DNA of 41,492 bases, from positions 1 to 41,492 of the forward strand of contig CALIBL010000012.1 of the NCBI GenBank assembly GCA_938045805.1, read 5' to 3'. This document shows positions 17,367 to 26,030 of this stretch, piece after piece. Numbering within the stretch: the first letter of the stretch is position 1; each line of letters opens with the position of its first letter. Origin of the DNA: an uncultured Rubripirellula sp. (GTDB taxonomy: Bacteria > Planctomycetota > Planctomycetia > Pirellulales > Pirellulaceae). The position numbers and the translations under genes are program-made. A model generated the notes under the pieces. It did not search any database and was not told the DNA's origin. It saw only the letters and a program-made list of their open reading frames with translations.

Positions 17367-18626
17367 GTGATTGCCCCCAATCGTGCCGCCGACCTCCCTG
17401 ACGAACAACGAATCGTCATCACCGGTCTGGGACTTACCGCGCCCAACGGAAATGATTGGGACAGCTACCGCCAAGCGTTGCTAGAGAAACGCAGCGGCGT
17501 GAAACCTTACGAAATCCGATATTTCGGAAAAACACTCGCGGGTATTTGTGATTTTGAACAAACGCGGTACCAAACCCGCAAAGACCTTCGCCGAGGCACA
17601 CGGGCCGGCAGTGTCGGCGTCTACTGCGCCAATGAAGCCATCAAGCATTCTGGGATCGACTGGGAAAACACCAATAAATCCAGAGTCGGAATTTACGTTG
17701 GTGTGACCGAGCACGGCAACGTGGAGACGGAAAATGAAATTCACGTCATCAAAGGGTTTGATTACGACACCAGTTGTTGGTCTCACCACCACAACCCACG
17801 AACGGTCGCCAATAACCCCGCCGGTGAAATCGCGTTGAACATGGGGATTACCGGACCACATTACACAATCGGAGCCGCTTGCGCGGCGGGTAACGCGGGG
17901 ATCATTCAAGGTGCCCAGATGCTGCGTCTCGGAGAATGCGACCTCGCGATCGCCGGTGGAACCAGCGAAAGCATCCACACCTTCGGGATTTTTGCCAGCT
18001 TCAACAGCCAAAACGCCCTCGCAACGCACGAGGATCCTGAGAAAGCTTCGAGACCGTTTGATGTTGATCGAAACGGTATCGTGGTTGCTGAAGGTGGTTG
18101 TCTCTACACGCTTGAACGCCTCTCAGATGCCAAAGCGAGAGGTGCTGAAATCTACGGTGAGCTGGTCGGTTATGCGATCAATACCGATGCAACGGACTTT
18201 GTGTTGCCAAACCCCGAACGACAAGCCGAGTGCATTCGCATGGCTCTTGATCGTGCCGGTCTAGAACCTGAACACATCGACATTGTCAGCACACATGCGA
18301 CCGGTACGAGCAGCGGAGATTCGCAGGAGTGCATCGCCCTGAGAGATGTCTTTGGACAATCACAGCACACTCGTATTAACAACACAAAAAGCTATATTGG
18401 TCACGCAATGGGTGCCGCAGGCTCGCTCGAACTTGCCGGCAACTTACCTTCCTTCAAAGACAAAACGGTGCACCCCACAATCAATGTGGATCAGGTGGAT
18501 CCAGATTGCCATCTTGAAGGGCTCGTCATCAATGATCCGCAGGAAGGTCAGAGAGTCGATTATATTCTGAACAATTCCTTCGGTATGCTGGGGATTAACT
18601 CAGTGGTCATCATCAGCCGCTTCTAA
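17367..18626 (+). CDS. FabF-like beta-ketoacyl synthase with atypical active-site loop
   Basis: Encodes 419 residues. The decarboxylating ketosynthase triad is complete: C172 (GAACAAG), H310 (STHATGTSSGD) and H346 (NNTKSYIGHAMGAAG), with the conserved K341. It should condense an acyl chain with malonyl-ACP. Length and order match FabF/KAS II. The C-terminal loop that is GFGGTN in FabF reads GMLGIN here (406-411), changing the gatekeeper Phe to Met. This, together with a dedicated acyl carrier protein downstream, points to a specialised synthase rather than the housekeeping enzyme (inference). Start: GTG at 17367, since the family start IVITGLGLTAPNG follows 15 residues later; no good ribosome-binding site is seen. 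The acyl carrier gene follows after 82 bases. Confidence 0.9.
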   Translation: MIAPNRAADLPDEQRIVITGLGLTAPNGNDWDSYRQALLEKRSGVKPYEIRYFGKTLAGICDFEQTRYQTRKDLRRGTRAGSVGVYCANEAIKHSGIDWENTNKSRVGIYVGVTEHGNVETENEIHVIKGFDYDTSCWSHHHNPRTVANNPAGEIALNMGITGPHYTIGAACAAGNAGIIQGAQMLRLGECDLAIAGGTSESIHTFGIFASFNSQNALATHEDPEKASRPFDVDRNGIVVAEGGCLYTLERLSDAKARGAEIYGELVGYAINTDATDFVLPNPERQAECIRMALDRAGLEPEHIDIVSTHATGTSSGDSQECIALRDVFGQSQHTRINNTKSYIGHAMGAAGSLELAGNLPSFKDKTVHPTINVDQVDPDCHLEGLVINDPQEGQRVDYILNNSFGMLGINSVVIISRF

Positions 18627-18708
18627 GCCTCCGCTTTGTGACGATTCATACTAGTTTTCATACACGACCTGATTCCGATTCAATTGAATCATTGGAGAAA
18701 TCGATTCG

Positions 18709-18960
18709 ATGACGCCAGCAGAAATTCGCGATGAAATCCTCGATATCCTCGAAGACATTTCACCAGACGAAGATTTGGAAAACCTCGATGACGAGAAAGC
18801 TTTTCGTGATCAGCTAGAACTCGATAGCATGGACTTTCTCGATATCGTCATGGAACTAAGAAAGCGTCACCGTGTACAGATTCCGGAGGAAGACTACGGG
18901 AACCTGGCCAGCATGCATTCGACGGTGACCTACCTCGAGCCAAAAATGAAAGATATCTAG
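18709..18960 (+). CDS. Acyl carrier protein
   Basis: Encodes 83 acidic residues. The phosphopantetheine attachment site is S40 in LELDSMDFLDIVMELRKRH, which is typical of acyl carrier proteins in specialised pathways; housekeeping AcpP usually has DSLD. It should tether growing acyl chains as thioesters after modification by a phosphopantetheinyl transferase. Start: ATG at 18709, with TTGGAGA upstream at a slightly long distance. Placed behind the atypical ketosynthase and probably co-transcribed, it is likely that enzyme's partner. A structured non-coding gap follows. Confidence 0.9.
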   Translation: MTPAEIRDEILDILEDISPDEDLENLDDEKAFRDQLELDSMDFLDIVMELRKRHRVQIPEEDYGNLASMHSTVTYLEPKMKDI

Positions 18961-19290
18961 GCGTAGGTAATCAGAGAGTCGGGAGAAACGGCTGGCAGGG
19001 CAAGTGTCATCACATCGACACACCGGCCTATGCGGCGTGTCAAAACGACTACACACCGGAACGCTGCCCTGTCTGTTAGAACGAGCATTGTTCAGGATGG
19101 GACACGGTTAATTCCATCAAAAGTAGCGAAAAACCATCGCTGCAGACATTTTTTCTTAAGTGCTTGAACTTTGGCACGCCTTTCGCCACTTCAGTTTCCT
19201 CAATCAGACGATTGATCTTGAGTCCGATAGCGGTTTCGGAATCTTCGACGATCAATCCTCCCACGTTCTGTTTGAAGGAGAGATGAAACA
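18961..19290. other. Structured intergenic region after the acyl carrier gene
   Basis: About 330 bases without a gene. GGCAGGGCA (18994-19002) can pair with TGCCCTGTC (19065-19073), closing a region with three smaller hairpins: GTGTC/GACAC (19004-19008 with 19017-19021), CCG/CGG, and GTGT/ACAC (19037-19040 with 19051-19054). A small AGCGA/TCGCT hairpin follows near 19127-19141. The end of the region carries the ribosome-binding site GAAGGAGA for the next gene. Confidence 0.4.
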
Positions 19291-19617
19291 ATGTTCACGA
19301 ACAAACGATGGATCTTAGTGCCAGCATTAATCCTAGGTTCGGTTTTCGCCATGGGATCACAAGAAGCCAAAGCAGACGTCCGAGTGGTGCCTTCTTGGGG
19401 CGGGATCAGTATCAGCTTTGGCAACCACCCACGAGCCTGCTACACGGGACGAAGCAGCTTCTTCGGTTCGGTGGGAATCCAGCGTCCTAGCGGTTTCTAT
19501 TTCGGACCAAGCACTCGCTCGGGAAGCCTGCATCATCACCACCATCGCAGCTACCGCCCCTCGACCTACCTTCGTTCGCGAAGCCGCAACCAATGTAGCC
19601 CTCGATATCGTAGGTAA
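19291..19617 (+). CDS. Small secreted basic protein with polyhistidine stretch
   Basis: Encodes 108 residues. A clear signal peptide (MFTNKRWILVPALILGSVFA ending near KADV) predicts export. The mature part begins with a short beta-rich piece (VRVVPSWGGISISFG), followed by Gly/Ser/Phe-rich sequence, a run of five histidines (LHHHHHRSY) and an Arg/Ser/Tyr-rich tail with one Cys. The histidines could bind metal; the basic tail could bind anionic polymers. Both are inference. Start: ATG at 19291, with GAAGGAGA about ten bases upstream; an earlier out-of-frame ATG lies too close to that site. A strong intrinsic terminator follows, so it is transcribed as a single gene. Confidence 0.7.
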   Translation: MFTNKRWILVPALILGSVFAMGSQEAKADVRVVPSWGGISISFGNHPRACYTGRSSFFGSVGIQRPSGFYFGPSTRSGSLHHHHHRSYRPSTYLRSRSRNQCSPRYRR

Positions 19618-19650
19618 TCGCTGAATTAGCGAACCGTATTCCGTTAGACC

Positions 19651-19681
19651 AACTGGGGTTCATCCGAGCCCCAGTTTTTTT
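19651..19681 (+). terminator. Intrinsic terminator
   Basis: AACTGGGG (19651-19658) pairs with CCCCAGTT (19669-19676), an 8-bp perfect stem with a 10-nt loop, followed by T through 19681. A textbook rho-independent terminator 33 bases after the small secreted protein gene. Confidence 0.9.
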
Positions 19682-19792
19682 GTGAACCGCAATTTTTCGA
19701 ACCGAGCTCGATAGCGTTCGAAAATTTGTCTTCTGAAGAATATGATGTGGAGTAGGAAATCCGATCACCTCAACCCACGTCACAGACGAAAC

Positions 19793-20248
19793 ATGCATCA
19801 GAATAAGACTTTCACGCCCAATCATCTCGTTCAGATGACACTCTTAGCTCTCTCAATGGTTGCTCTCAGTTCGATTGCAAGTCAGAGCTGTTCTGCGGAA
19901 TCATTTCCTCAGCAAGTCACGGTAGGGAAGTGGCGAGGAGAGTGGCGAAGCGAATCAACGGGGCACCATGGCCCGCTCAAAGCGAGAATCCGCCAGCTGA
20001 ACGAAGACGAATATCGAGCCATCTTCACCGGTCGATTTTTCAAGGTGATCCCCTTTGTCTACCCAACCAAGCTTGAACGCGTCGACGAGTCTTCGGCCGG
20101 TGAAGCGGGAGCTGTGGAACATCTGAGTTCTAGCCAGAAACTTCCCTTCCTTGGAACCTATCGGATGCGAGCATCGGTTAGTAAAGATCGGTTCCAAGCC
20201 ACCTTTGAGGGAAGGCGTGATTCGGGCACCTTTGATTTGACACGTTAA
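19793..20248 (+). CDS. Small secreted protein, planctomycete-type hypothetical
   Basis: Encodes 151 residues from ATG at 19793. A signal peptide covers about residues 12-35 (LVQMTLLALSMVALSSIAS). The mature domain has the pattern GKWRGEWRSESTGHHGPLKA, YRAIFTGRFFKVIPFVYP, LGTYRM and a final beta strand. I recognise this arrangement as a conserved small domain in planctomycete secreted proteins without a known function; it may be a beta-barrel-like sheet. The frame extends upstream to ATG at 19742, and an internal ATG at 19835 also precedes the hydrophobic segment. None has a strong ribosome-binding site, so the start is uncertain. Confidence 0.7.
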   Translation: MHQNKTFTPNHLVQMTLLALSMVALSSIASQSCSAESFPQQVTVGKWRGEWRSESTGHHGPLKARIRQLNEDEYRAIFTGRFFKVIPFVYPTKLERVDESSAGEAGAVEHLSSSQKLPFLGTYRMRASVSKDRFQATFEGRRDSGTFDLTR

Positions 20249-20379
20249 CTTGCCCAATCAGCACCCCGAGTGCGGACGACTTTTGAAGCAACTTGCTGTG
20301 CGTTACCAGTCGAGATAGAGTTTTCGCTGGTGGGGAAGTGATAAGCTGGTTCGTCCAAATTGAGAAAGGAATCCGATAG

Positions 20380-21036
20380 ATGGCAAATCCCTTCATTGAT
20401 CCGGCTCTCCTCTTCCGCATGGAGATTCCCCTGAGACACTGGGATGGCCAGTGGGACAGCAAGGGCATTCGCCTTTCGGAGATGTACCAGGTTCCCTGCT
20501 TTTCCGAATTCTCGGACCGAAAAATTTTTGCAGACATTCGGCTTGGTTGGAATCCGAGCGGAATGGCGATCCAAGTTGCCGTTAGAGGAAAACGTCAAGC
20601 GCCTTGGTGCCGAGAAACACGGCTCGACGAGAGCGACGGCTTTCATCTTTGGATTGACACACGCTGTAGTCCTGGGATCCATCGAGCGACACAATATTGC
20701 CACCGATTTCTCTGGATGCCGTCGGGAGGTGGACCGAGACGCGAGAACTCGCTCGCGGCGATGGTGCCGATCAATCGCGCGAGAAGTCATCCCAGAGCGG
20801 TCGACTCGAAGATGCTGCCTCTGAAAACCAATCTCCGTCATGACGGCTACGAAATCTCAGCGTGGATCCCGAGTGAAGCGTTGACAGGTTACAGCCCCGA
20901 TGAACAACCGCGGGTCGCTCTGTACTACGCGGTGATTGACCGAGAGCTTGGCTGGCAAGGTCTTACCCTTGGCCCAGAGTACCCAGTAACCGACGATCCA
21001 AGCCTTTGGTCCGAGGCGTCCCTCTTGGCTCCCTGA
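20380..21036 (+). CDS. CBM9-like (DOMON-type) domain protein, no signal peptide
   Basis: Encodes 218 residues. It resembles family 9 carbohydrate-binding-like domains: ADIRLGWNPSGMAIQVAV, DESDGFHLWIDTR, then YEISAWIPSEALTGY and ALYYAVIDRELG in the order expected for the beta-sandwich. Such domains usually bind sugars or haem and are normally fused to an enzyme or exported, whereas this one is alone and lacks a visible signal peptide, so it seems cytosolic. Role unknown. Start: ATG at 20380 with AAAGGA nine bases upstream, a good site. The next gene on the strand is korA, 205 bases away. Confidence 0.75.
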   Translation: MANPFIDPALLFRMEIPLRHWDGQWDSKGIRLSEMYQVPCFSEFSDRKIFADIRLGWNPSGMAIQVAVRGKRQAPWCRETRLDESDGFHLWIDTRCSPGIHRATQYCHRFLWMPSGGGPRRENSLAAMVPINRARSHPRAVDSKMLPLKTNLRHDGYEISAWIPSEALTGYSPDEQPRVALYYAVIDRELGWQGLTLGPEYPVTDDPSLWSEASLLAP

Positions 21037-21241
21037 AATAGCTGTCGACGGAGGTTAAAAAGCGATTCAAATGCCGATTTTTCGTCGATATTTTTGAGTA
21101 AACAGGCGTTAGTGACCGTTACGAGAATGCATCAGATTTATAGACTGAGGCATTCTGTTGATCCTCGTGAATCAGCAAATCACGCACGTCTCGCTTGCCG
21201 GCTCTCGACCAACATCAAAGTCGGGGCACAATAAACTTCAC

Positions 21242-23089
21242 ATGGAAGCTACCACTTCAAAAGCCGTTCGTTCGGTATCAGGCATCACCGTTCGCCTCGC
21301 GGGTGACTCGGGTGACGGTATGCAGCTGCTGGGGACCCAGTTGACCAATACCAGTGCTTTGGCTGGAAACGACGTTGCCACGTTCCCTGATTTCCCAGCA
21401 GAAATCCGTGCACCGCGGGGGACGCGAGCGGGAGTTTCCGGTTTTCAGGTTCAATTTGCCAGTGAAGAGATCTTCACCCCAGGCGATGTCCTTGATGCCC
21501 TTGTGGTGATGAATCCAGCTGCCATGGTCACCAATCTCGGTGACCTTCGCAAAGGCGGAATTCTGATCGCCAACGAAGACGGTTTTAACGAGAAGGAATT
21601 CAAGTTGGCGAAGGTGGAATCCAACCCGCTTGAAGCCAACGTCATCGAAGAGACCTATCGTCTGATCAAAGTTCCGATGACGCAGCTTACCCGCGAAGCG
21701 GTTTCCGAATTTGGTCTCGGAGTCAAGATTGCCGATCGCTGCAAAAACTTCTTTGCCATGGGCTTGGTGTACTGGCTTTTCGGACGATCACTCGATCCAA
21801 CCCTGCGTTTCATTCGCGACAAATTTGGCAAGAAACCGGAAGTCGCCGCAGCTAACGAAGCGGCACTACGTGCGGGATGGGCCTACGGCGAAACCACGGA
21901 GGCGTTCGGGGAAAGCTACCAAGTGGAAGCGGCGGAACTAACCCCGGGCACTTATCGAAACATCATGGGTAATCAAGCGCTGGCTTGGGGTCTGATCACT
22001 GCGTCACAACTGAGCGACAAAGACCTTTTCTATGGGACCTACCCCATCACACCAGCAAGTGACATCCTCCATGAACTTACCAAGTACAAGAACTTTGGGG
22101 TTCGAACCTTTCAAGCTGAGGATGAAATTGCCGCGGTTTGTTCCACCATTGGTGCAGCTTTTGGCGGTGGAATGGCGGTAACCGCAAGTAGCGGTCCGGG
22201 GATTGCACTCAAAGCGGAGGCAATGGGTCTCGGGATGATCCTCGAACTCCCCATGATCATTATCAACGTTCAACGTGGCGGACCCAGCACTGGTCTACCC
22301 ACGAAAACCGAGCAGAGCGATCTCTTGCAGGCGATGTTTGGCCGCAACGGTGAATCACCGATCCCAGTGCTGGCACCGCAGTCTCCCGGCGACTGCTTTG
22401 ACGTCGCGATCGAAGCATGGCGGATTGCCACGCAGTGCATGGTTCCCGTCATGATCCTGTCCGATGGTTATATCGCCAACGGTAGTGAACCTTGGAAAAT
22501 ACCAAGCTTCGATGAGCTACCAAGGATTGAGATCCGGCACCCCGAGGGAACGGATCTTGATGAACCTTTCCTCCCCTACGCTCGTGATGAACATCTCGCA
22601 CGACCCTGGGCGATCCCTGGTACGCCGGGCTTGATGCATCGAGTCGGTGGTCTTGAAAAAGAGGATGGAACTGGCAACGTCAGCTACGATCCAGCAAACC
22701 ATCAACACATGACCAATACTCGGGCCGATAAGGTCGCGAAGATCTCGGATCGGATTCCGGATCAAGAAGTTTATGGCGATCACTCAGGTGACCTGCTTTT
22801 GGTTTCTTGGGGTGGCACCTATGGTGCCTGCCACACGGCGGTGAAACGTTCTCGAGAGAACGGGCATGCGGTGAGTCATCTGCACCTGAGATACATCAAC
22901 CCGATGCCCGCAAACCTCGGTGAGTTACTCGGTAGCTTCAAGAGGGTTGCCGTGGCTGAACTGAACCAAGGGCAATTACGAATGCTTCTGAGATCCAAGT
23001 TTTTGGTTGACTGCCAAGGGATCAACAAAGTTCAAGGAAAGCCGTTCACCGTTTCCGAACTGATTGAATCCATCGAAGAACTTCTGTAA
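21242..23089 (+). CDS. korA: 2-oxoacid:ferredoxin oxidoreductase, alpha subunit (gamma-alpha fusion)
   Basis: Encodes 615 residues. The N-terminal gamma-type domain (about 10-195) has RLAGDSGDGMQLLGTQL and PDFPAEIRAPRGT. The alpha domain follows (about 235-480) with YPITPASDILHEL, AEDEIAAVCSTIGAAFGGG and SSGPGIALK, and a C-terminal transketolase-like domain (VSWGGTYGA, HLRYINPMP, ELNQGQL). This is the 2-oxoglutarate:ferredoxin oxidoreductase layout: oxidative decarboxylation of a 2-oxoacid to its CoA ester with electrons to ferredoxin. 2-oxoglutarate is the likely substrate, though 2-oxoacid specificity is hard to read from sequence. It works with the beta subunit 70 bases downstream. Start: ATG at 21242 (MEATTSKAV); the longer frame from 21158 is unlike the family. 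Confidence 0.93.
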   Translation: MEATTSKAVRSVSGITVRLAGDSGDGMQLLGTQLTNTSALAGNDVATFPDFPAEIRAPRGTRAGVSGFQVQFASEEIFTPGDVLDALVVMNPAAMVTNLGDLRKGGILIANEDGFNEKEFKLAKVESNPLEANVIEETYRLIKVPMTQLTREAVSEFGLGVKIADRCKNFFAMGLVYWLFGRSLDPTLRFIRDKFGKKPEVAAANEAALRAGWAYGETTEAFGESYQVEAAELTPGTYRNIMGNQALAWGLITASQLSDKDLFYGTYPITPASDILHELTKYKNFGVRTFQAEDEIAAVCSTIGAAFGGGMAVTASSGPGIALKAEAMGLGMILELPMIIINVQRGGPSTGLPTKTEQSDLLQAMFGRNGESPIPVLAPQSPGDCFDVAIEAWRIATQCMVPVMILSDGYIANGSEPWKIPSFDELPRIEIRHPEGTDLDEPFLPYARDEHLARPWAIPGTPGLMHRVGGLEKEDGTGNVSYDPANHQHMTNTRADKVAKISDRIPDQEVYGDHSGDLLLVSWGGTYGACHTAVKRSRENGHAVSHLHLRYINPMPANLGELLGSFKRVAVAELNQGQLRMLLRSKFLVDCQGINKVQGKPFTVSELIESIEELL

Positions 23090-23159
23090 CTGCCCCCGAG
23101 TTCGTTACCCCGATTGACACACACTCTCAAACTTTGCTCACTAGAGGGCAACCACACTG

Positions 23160-24167
23160 ATGACGCTACCAGTCCTAAAGGCTTCGGATTTCGCTTCGGA
23201 TCAAGATGTACGCTGGTGCCCCGGATGCGGCGACTACTCCATCCTCGCTCAGATGAAGAAAGTTCTACCGGATCTGGGAGTGCCACGAGAGAAAACGGTC
23301 TTCATCAGCGGGATCGGCTGCAGTAGTCGTTTTCCGTATTACATGAACACCTACGGGATGCACAGCATTCACGGCCGTGCTCCAGCCTTTGCGACCGGCC
23401 TCAAATCAACCCGGCCCGATCTCATGGTGTGGGTGATCACCGGTGATGGGGACGCTCTGTCGATCGGCGGAAATCATTTCATCCATCTGCTTCGCCGAAA
23501 CCTCGACATCAACGTCGTTCTTTTCAACAACCGAATCTACGGTCTAACAAAAGGCCAATACAGCCCCACGAGCGTGGAAGGTCAGGTGACCAAGAGCACA
23601 CCGATGGGTTCAATCGACCATCCACTACAACCGCTTTCGGTCGCTCTGGCAGCCGAGGCGACATTCGTTGCTCGCAGTTTGGACGCTCACGTCAAACACC
23701 TCGGTGAGACACTCAAGCGTGCTGCGGAACACAAGGGGACGTCACTGGTTGAGGTTTACCAAAACTGCAACGTGTTCAACGACGGAGCGATGGCGTATGC
23801 TCAAGAAAAAAAACAACGGGCAGAAAATGTTATCGAGCTTGAGCATGGAAAGCCGCTAACCTTTGCGAATGGAACCAAGGGAATCCGACTGGTTGGCACT
23901 CATCTTGAGGTGGTGGAAACGTCTGACGTGCCCGCCGATGACCTGCTGATCCACGATGAGACCGACCCAAACCCATCGATCCAAATGATGCTCGCCCGCA
24001 TGAGCTACCCGACGATGCCCGAGCCGATCGGAGTCTTGCGAGCAGTCAGTGGGGTTCCAACTTACGATGAGCAAATCAATCAGCAGGTGCAAACTGCGAC
24101 CGAAAAGAAGGGTCGCGGCGACCTCAACCAACTATTCAATGCAGGTGACACCTGGAGCGTGCAGTAA
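23160..24167 (+). CDS. korB: 2-oxoacid:ferredoxin oxidoreductase, beta subunit
   Basis: Encodes 335 residues. Thiamine-diphosphate-binding subunit: WCPGCGDYSILAQM at the N-terminus, GIGCSSRFPYYMNTYGMH, then the thiamine motif GDGDALSIGGNHF and NNRIYGLTKGQYSPTS. These match the KorB/2-oxoglutarate ferredoxin oxidoreductase beta subunit. The small ferredoxin-like delta subunit is absent, as usual for the two-subunit enzymes. Pairs with korA and supplies a ferredoxin-linked 2-oxoglutarate step. The start ATG at 23160 follows GAGGG by about ten bases. Confidence 0.93.
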   Translation: MTLPVLKASDFASDQDVRWCPGCGDYSILAQMKKVLPDLGVPREKTVFISGIGCSSRFPYYMNTYGMHSIHGRAPAFATGLKSTRPDLMVWVITGDGDALSIGGNHFIHLLRRNLDINVVLFNNRIYGLTKGQYSPTSVEGQVTKSTPMGSIDHPLQPLSVALAAEATFVARSLDAHVKHLGETLKRAAEHKGTSLVEVYQNCNVFNDGAMAYAQEKKQRAENVIELEHGKPLTFANGTKGIRLVGTHLEVVETSDVPADDLLIHDETDPNPSIQMMLARMSYPTMPEPIGVLRAVSGVPTYDEQINQQVQTATEKKGRGDLNQLFNAGDTWSVQ

Positions 24168-24302
24168 TTAATTTCTGGCCTCGTGAAGAGTCATCTCGGG
24201 TGCCGCTGAGAGAACGATTGGAAACACGCTTGATTCCGATCGTGTAAATTGTGGAAAGTATCACTCTTCGACTCGATTTCATCCCACCATTTGAGGATCC
24301 CC

Positions 24303-25244
24303 ATGCCCCGCCAACGTACCTACGGAGACGCGTCTCAGGCAATCGGCGATACGCCGATGGTTCAAATCAATCGCCTAGCCCCGGAGGGCGGAGCCACGAT
24401 TTTTGCTAAGTGCGAGTTCTTTCAACCGCTCAATAGCGTCAAAGACCGCATTGGGGTTGCCATGATTGAGGCTGGCGAACGCGATGGCAAAATCAATCAG
24501 GACACCCACATCATCGAGCCAACCAGTGGAAACACCGGTATCGCGTTAGCGTTTGTCTGTGCTGCCAAAGGCTACAAACTGACACTGACCATGCCTGAAT
24601 CGATGTCGGTGGAGCGAAGAGCACTCCTGCGAGCCATGGGGGCGAATCTCGTGTTGACCCCCGCGGGCGAAGGAATGAAGGGAGCCATCAATCGAGCACA
24701 CGACTTGGCTACTTCCACTGACAACGCCTTCATGCCGCAGCAGTTTGAGAACCCAGCCAACCCCGCAATCCACGAAGCGACCACCGGACCAGAGATCTGG
24801 GAGGATAGTGGTCAGAACATTGATGCGATCGTTGCGGGCGTGGGAACCGGTGGGACGATCAGTGGAGTCACGCGTTTCCTCAAGAAGAAGAACCCCGACT
24901 TCAAAGCATTCGCAGTCGAGCCTAAGCACTCACCCGTCATAAGTGGTGGTGACCCAGGCAAGCACCGAATTCAAGGCATCGGAGCCGGTTTTATTCCCGG
25001 CAACCTTGATACCACGATCATCGACGGCGTGATTCAAGTTGATGACGAGGATGCGTTTGAGTGGGGCCGCAAATTGGCCAAGGAAGAAGGAATTGTGGCA
25101 GGCATCAGCAGCGGAGCAAACATGTGGGCTGCGGCACAACTCGCTGCAAGACCTGAAATGAAGGGCAAGCGTATTGTGACCATCATGTGCAGCCTCGGTG
25201 AACGATACCTCAGTACACCTCTCTTTGGTGATCTTGGAATGTAA
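24303..25244 (+). CDS. cysK: Cysteine synthase A (O-acetylserine sulfhydrylase)
   Basis: Encodes 313 residues, the usual length. The PLP lysine is K47 in QPLNSVKDRIG; the substrate loop is EPTSGNTGIA (72-81); the phosphate-binding GVGTGGTISG and the C-terminal GISSGANMWAA are all present. It makes L-cysteine from O-acetylserine and sulfide in the cytosol; it could also act on related beta-replacement substrates. No cysE gene is nearby. Start: ATG at 24303 with GAGGAT six bases upstream, preferred over the longer frame from 24249. A strong terminator follows 30 bases after the stop. Confidence 0.95.
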   Translation: MPRQRTYGDASQAIGDTPMVQINRLAPEGGATIFAKCEFFQPLNSVKDRIGVAMIEAGERDGKINQDTHIIEPTSGNTGIALAFVCAAKGYKLTLTMPESMSVERRALLRAMGANLVLTPAGEGMKGAINRAHDLATSTDNAFMPQQFENPANPAIHEATTGPEIWEDSGQNIDAIVAGVGTGGTISGVTRFLKKKNPDFKAFAVEPKHSPVISGGDPGKHRIQGIGAGFIPGNLDTTIIDGVIQVDDEDAFEWGRKLAKEEGIVAGISSGANMWAAAQLAARPEMKGKRIVTIMCSLGERYLSTPLFGDLGM

Positions 25245-25273
25245 GCGATTTCCACTGAAGTGAATCGTCCAGC

Positions 25274-25312
25274 AACGGCTCCCCTATTGTTCATGAATGA
25301 GGGAGCCGTTTT
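25274..25312 (+). terminator. Intrinsic terminator of cysK
   Basis: AACGGCTCCC (25274-25283) pairs perfectly with GGGAGCCGTT (25301-25310), a 10-bp stem, running into TTTT (25309-25312). Short T-run but strong stem. Confidence 0.8.
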
Positions 25313-25439
25313 CCATGACATTAGCGACCAAGCGTTAATCCTGTCGAACTGTTTAGACTTCGTATCTCTGGAAGCTGCAGATCGATTGAGCTTTCGAACT
25401 ACTTTGGTTTTACTTGAAAACAACGAGAACCAGTAAGGA

Positions 25440-25826
25440 TCACCCGGTACCAATCTGCCCCTTTAGAAAATGAAAGCGGCGAGTACAGCCTGTATTCCCG
25501 ACGCGAGATGCGTGACCTAGACCTTGGTTGTCGATGAAACCTACCCAATCCCCCGCTCGGTAAACGTGCTCCTGGAGATTATTCGACGGCCCGACGTAAA
25601 CAAAGAATTCACCCTCGAGAATTTCTTGTAAGTAGGTTACCGCACCATGCTCAGGATGATCCTCCGCCAAGTGAAGACCACGAGCGCGACCAGCAGGCAA
25701 TGTCTCTTCTGTTTTCGAGATCAAACGAGCCTCAATCTCAACGAGCGAGACTTCCATCCTAACGATCTCCGCAGTCCCTACTTCGCTACCATCCCAGCGA
25801 ACCAAATCAATCACTCGAGTTTCCAT
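25440..25826 (-). CDS. Cupin-domain protein
   Basis: Encodes 128 residues. The single cupin barrel shows HPEHGAVTYLQEILEGEFFVYVG, which contains the first cupin motif with its histidine pair, glutamate and glycine, followed by YRAGDWVGFIDNQGLGHASRVGN as the second motif with a histidine. The metal site looks plausible, but no substrate can be assigned; small cupins act in binding, isomerisation or regulation. Start: ATG at 25826 with TTGGAG upstream, a good site. It is convergent with cysK and divergent from the methyltransferase, which begins about 200 bases away on the other strand. Confidence 0.75.
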   Translation of the reverse strand: METRVIDLVRWDGSEVGTAEIVRMEVSLVEIEARLISKTEETLPAGRARGLHLAEDHPEHGAVTYLQEILEGEFFVYVGPSNNLQEHVYRAGDWVGFIDNQGLGHASRVGNTGCTRRFHFLKGQIGTG

Positions 25827-26030
25827 TGCAAGTCTCCAACACGCGAACTCTGCATCGACCTAAACTTTACGGATTGATAGAGGATTCATTGACCAACCGG
25901 CAAGGGCACAAGGAAGCCAAGGCTCATCGGCACAGGGCTCAAAGGCACAAACTTTTACCGTCTGATTCCCGCCAAGAGCAATTAACAAGACAAACAAGCA
26001 ACAGCCAAATCCACGCAACAGAACAAACCA

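Noticed and set aside
19487..19825. Minus-strand 112-codon frame opposite the small secreted protein genes
   Set aside because: It runs across two plus-strand genes and the terminator; the plus-strand genes have signal peptides and a ribosome-binding site.
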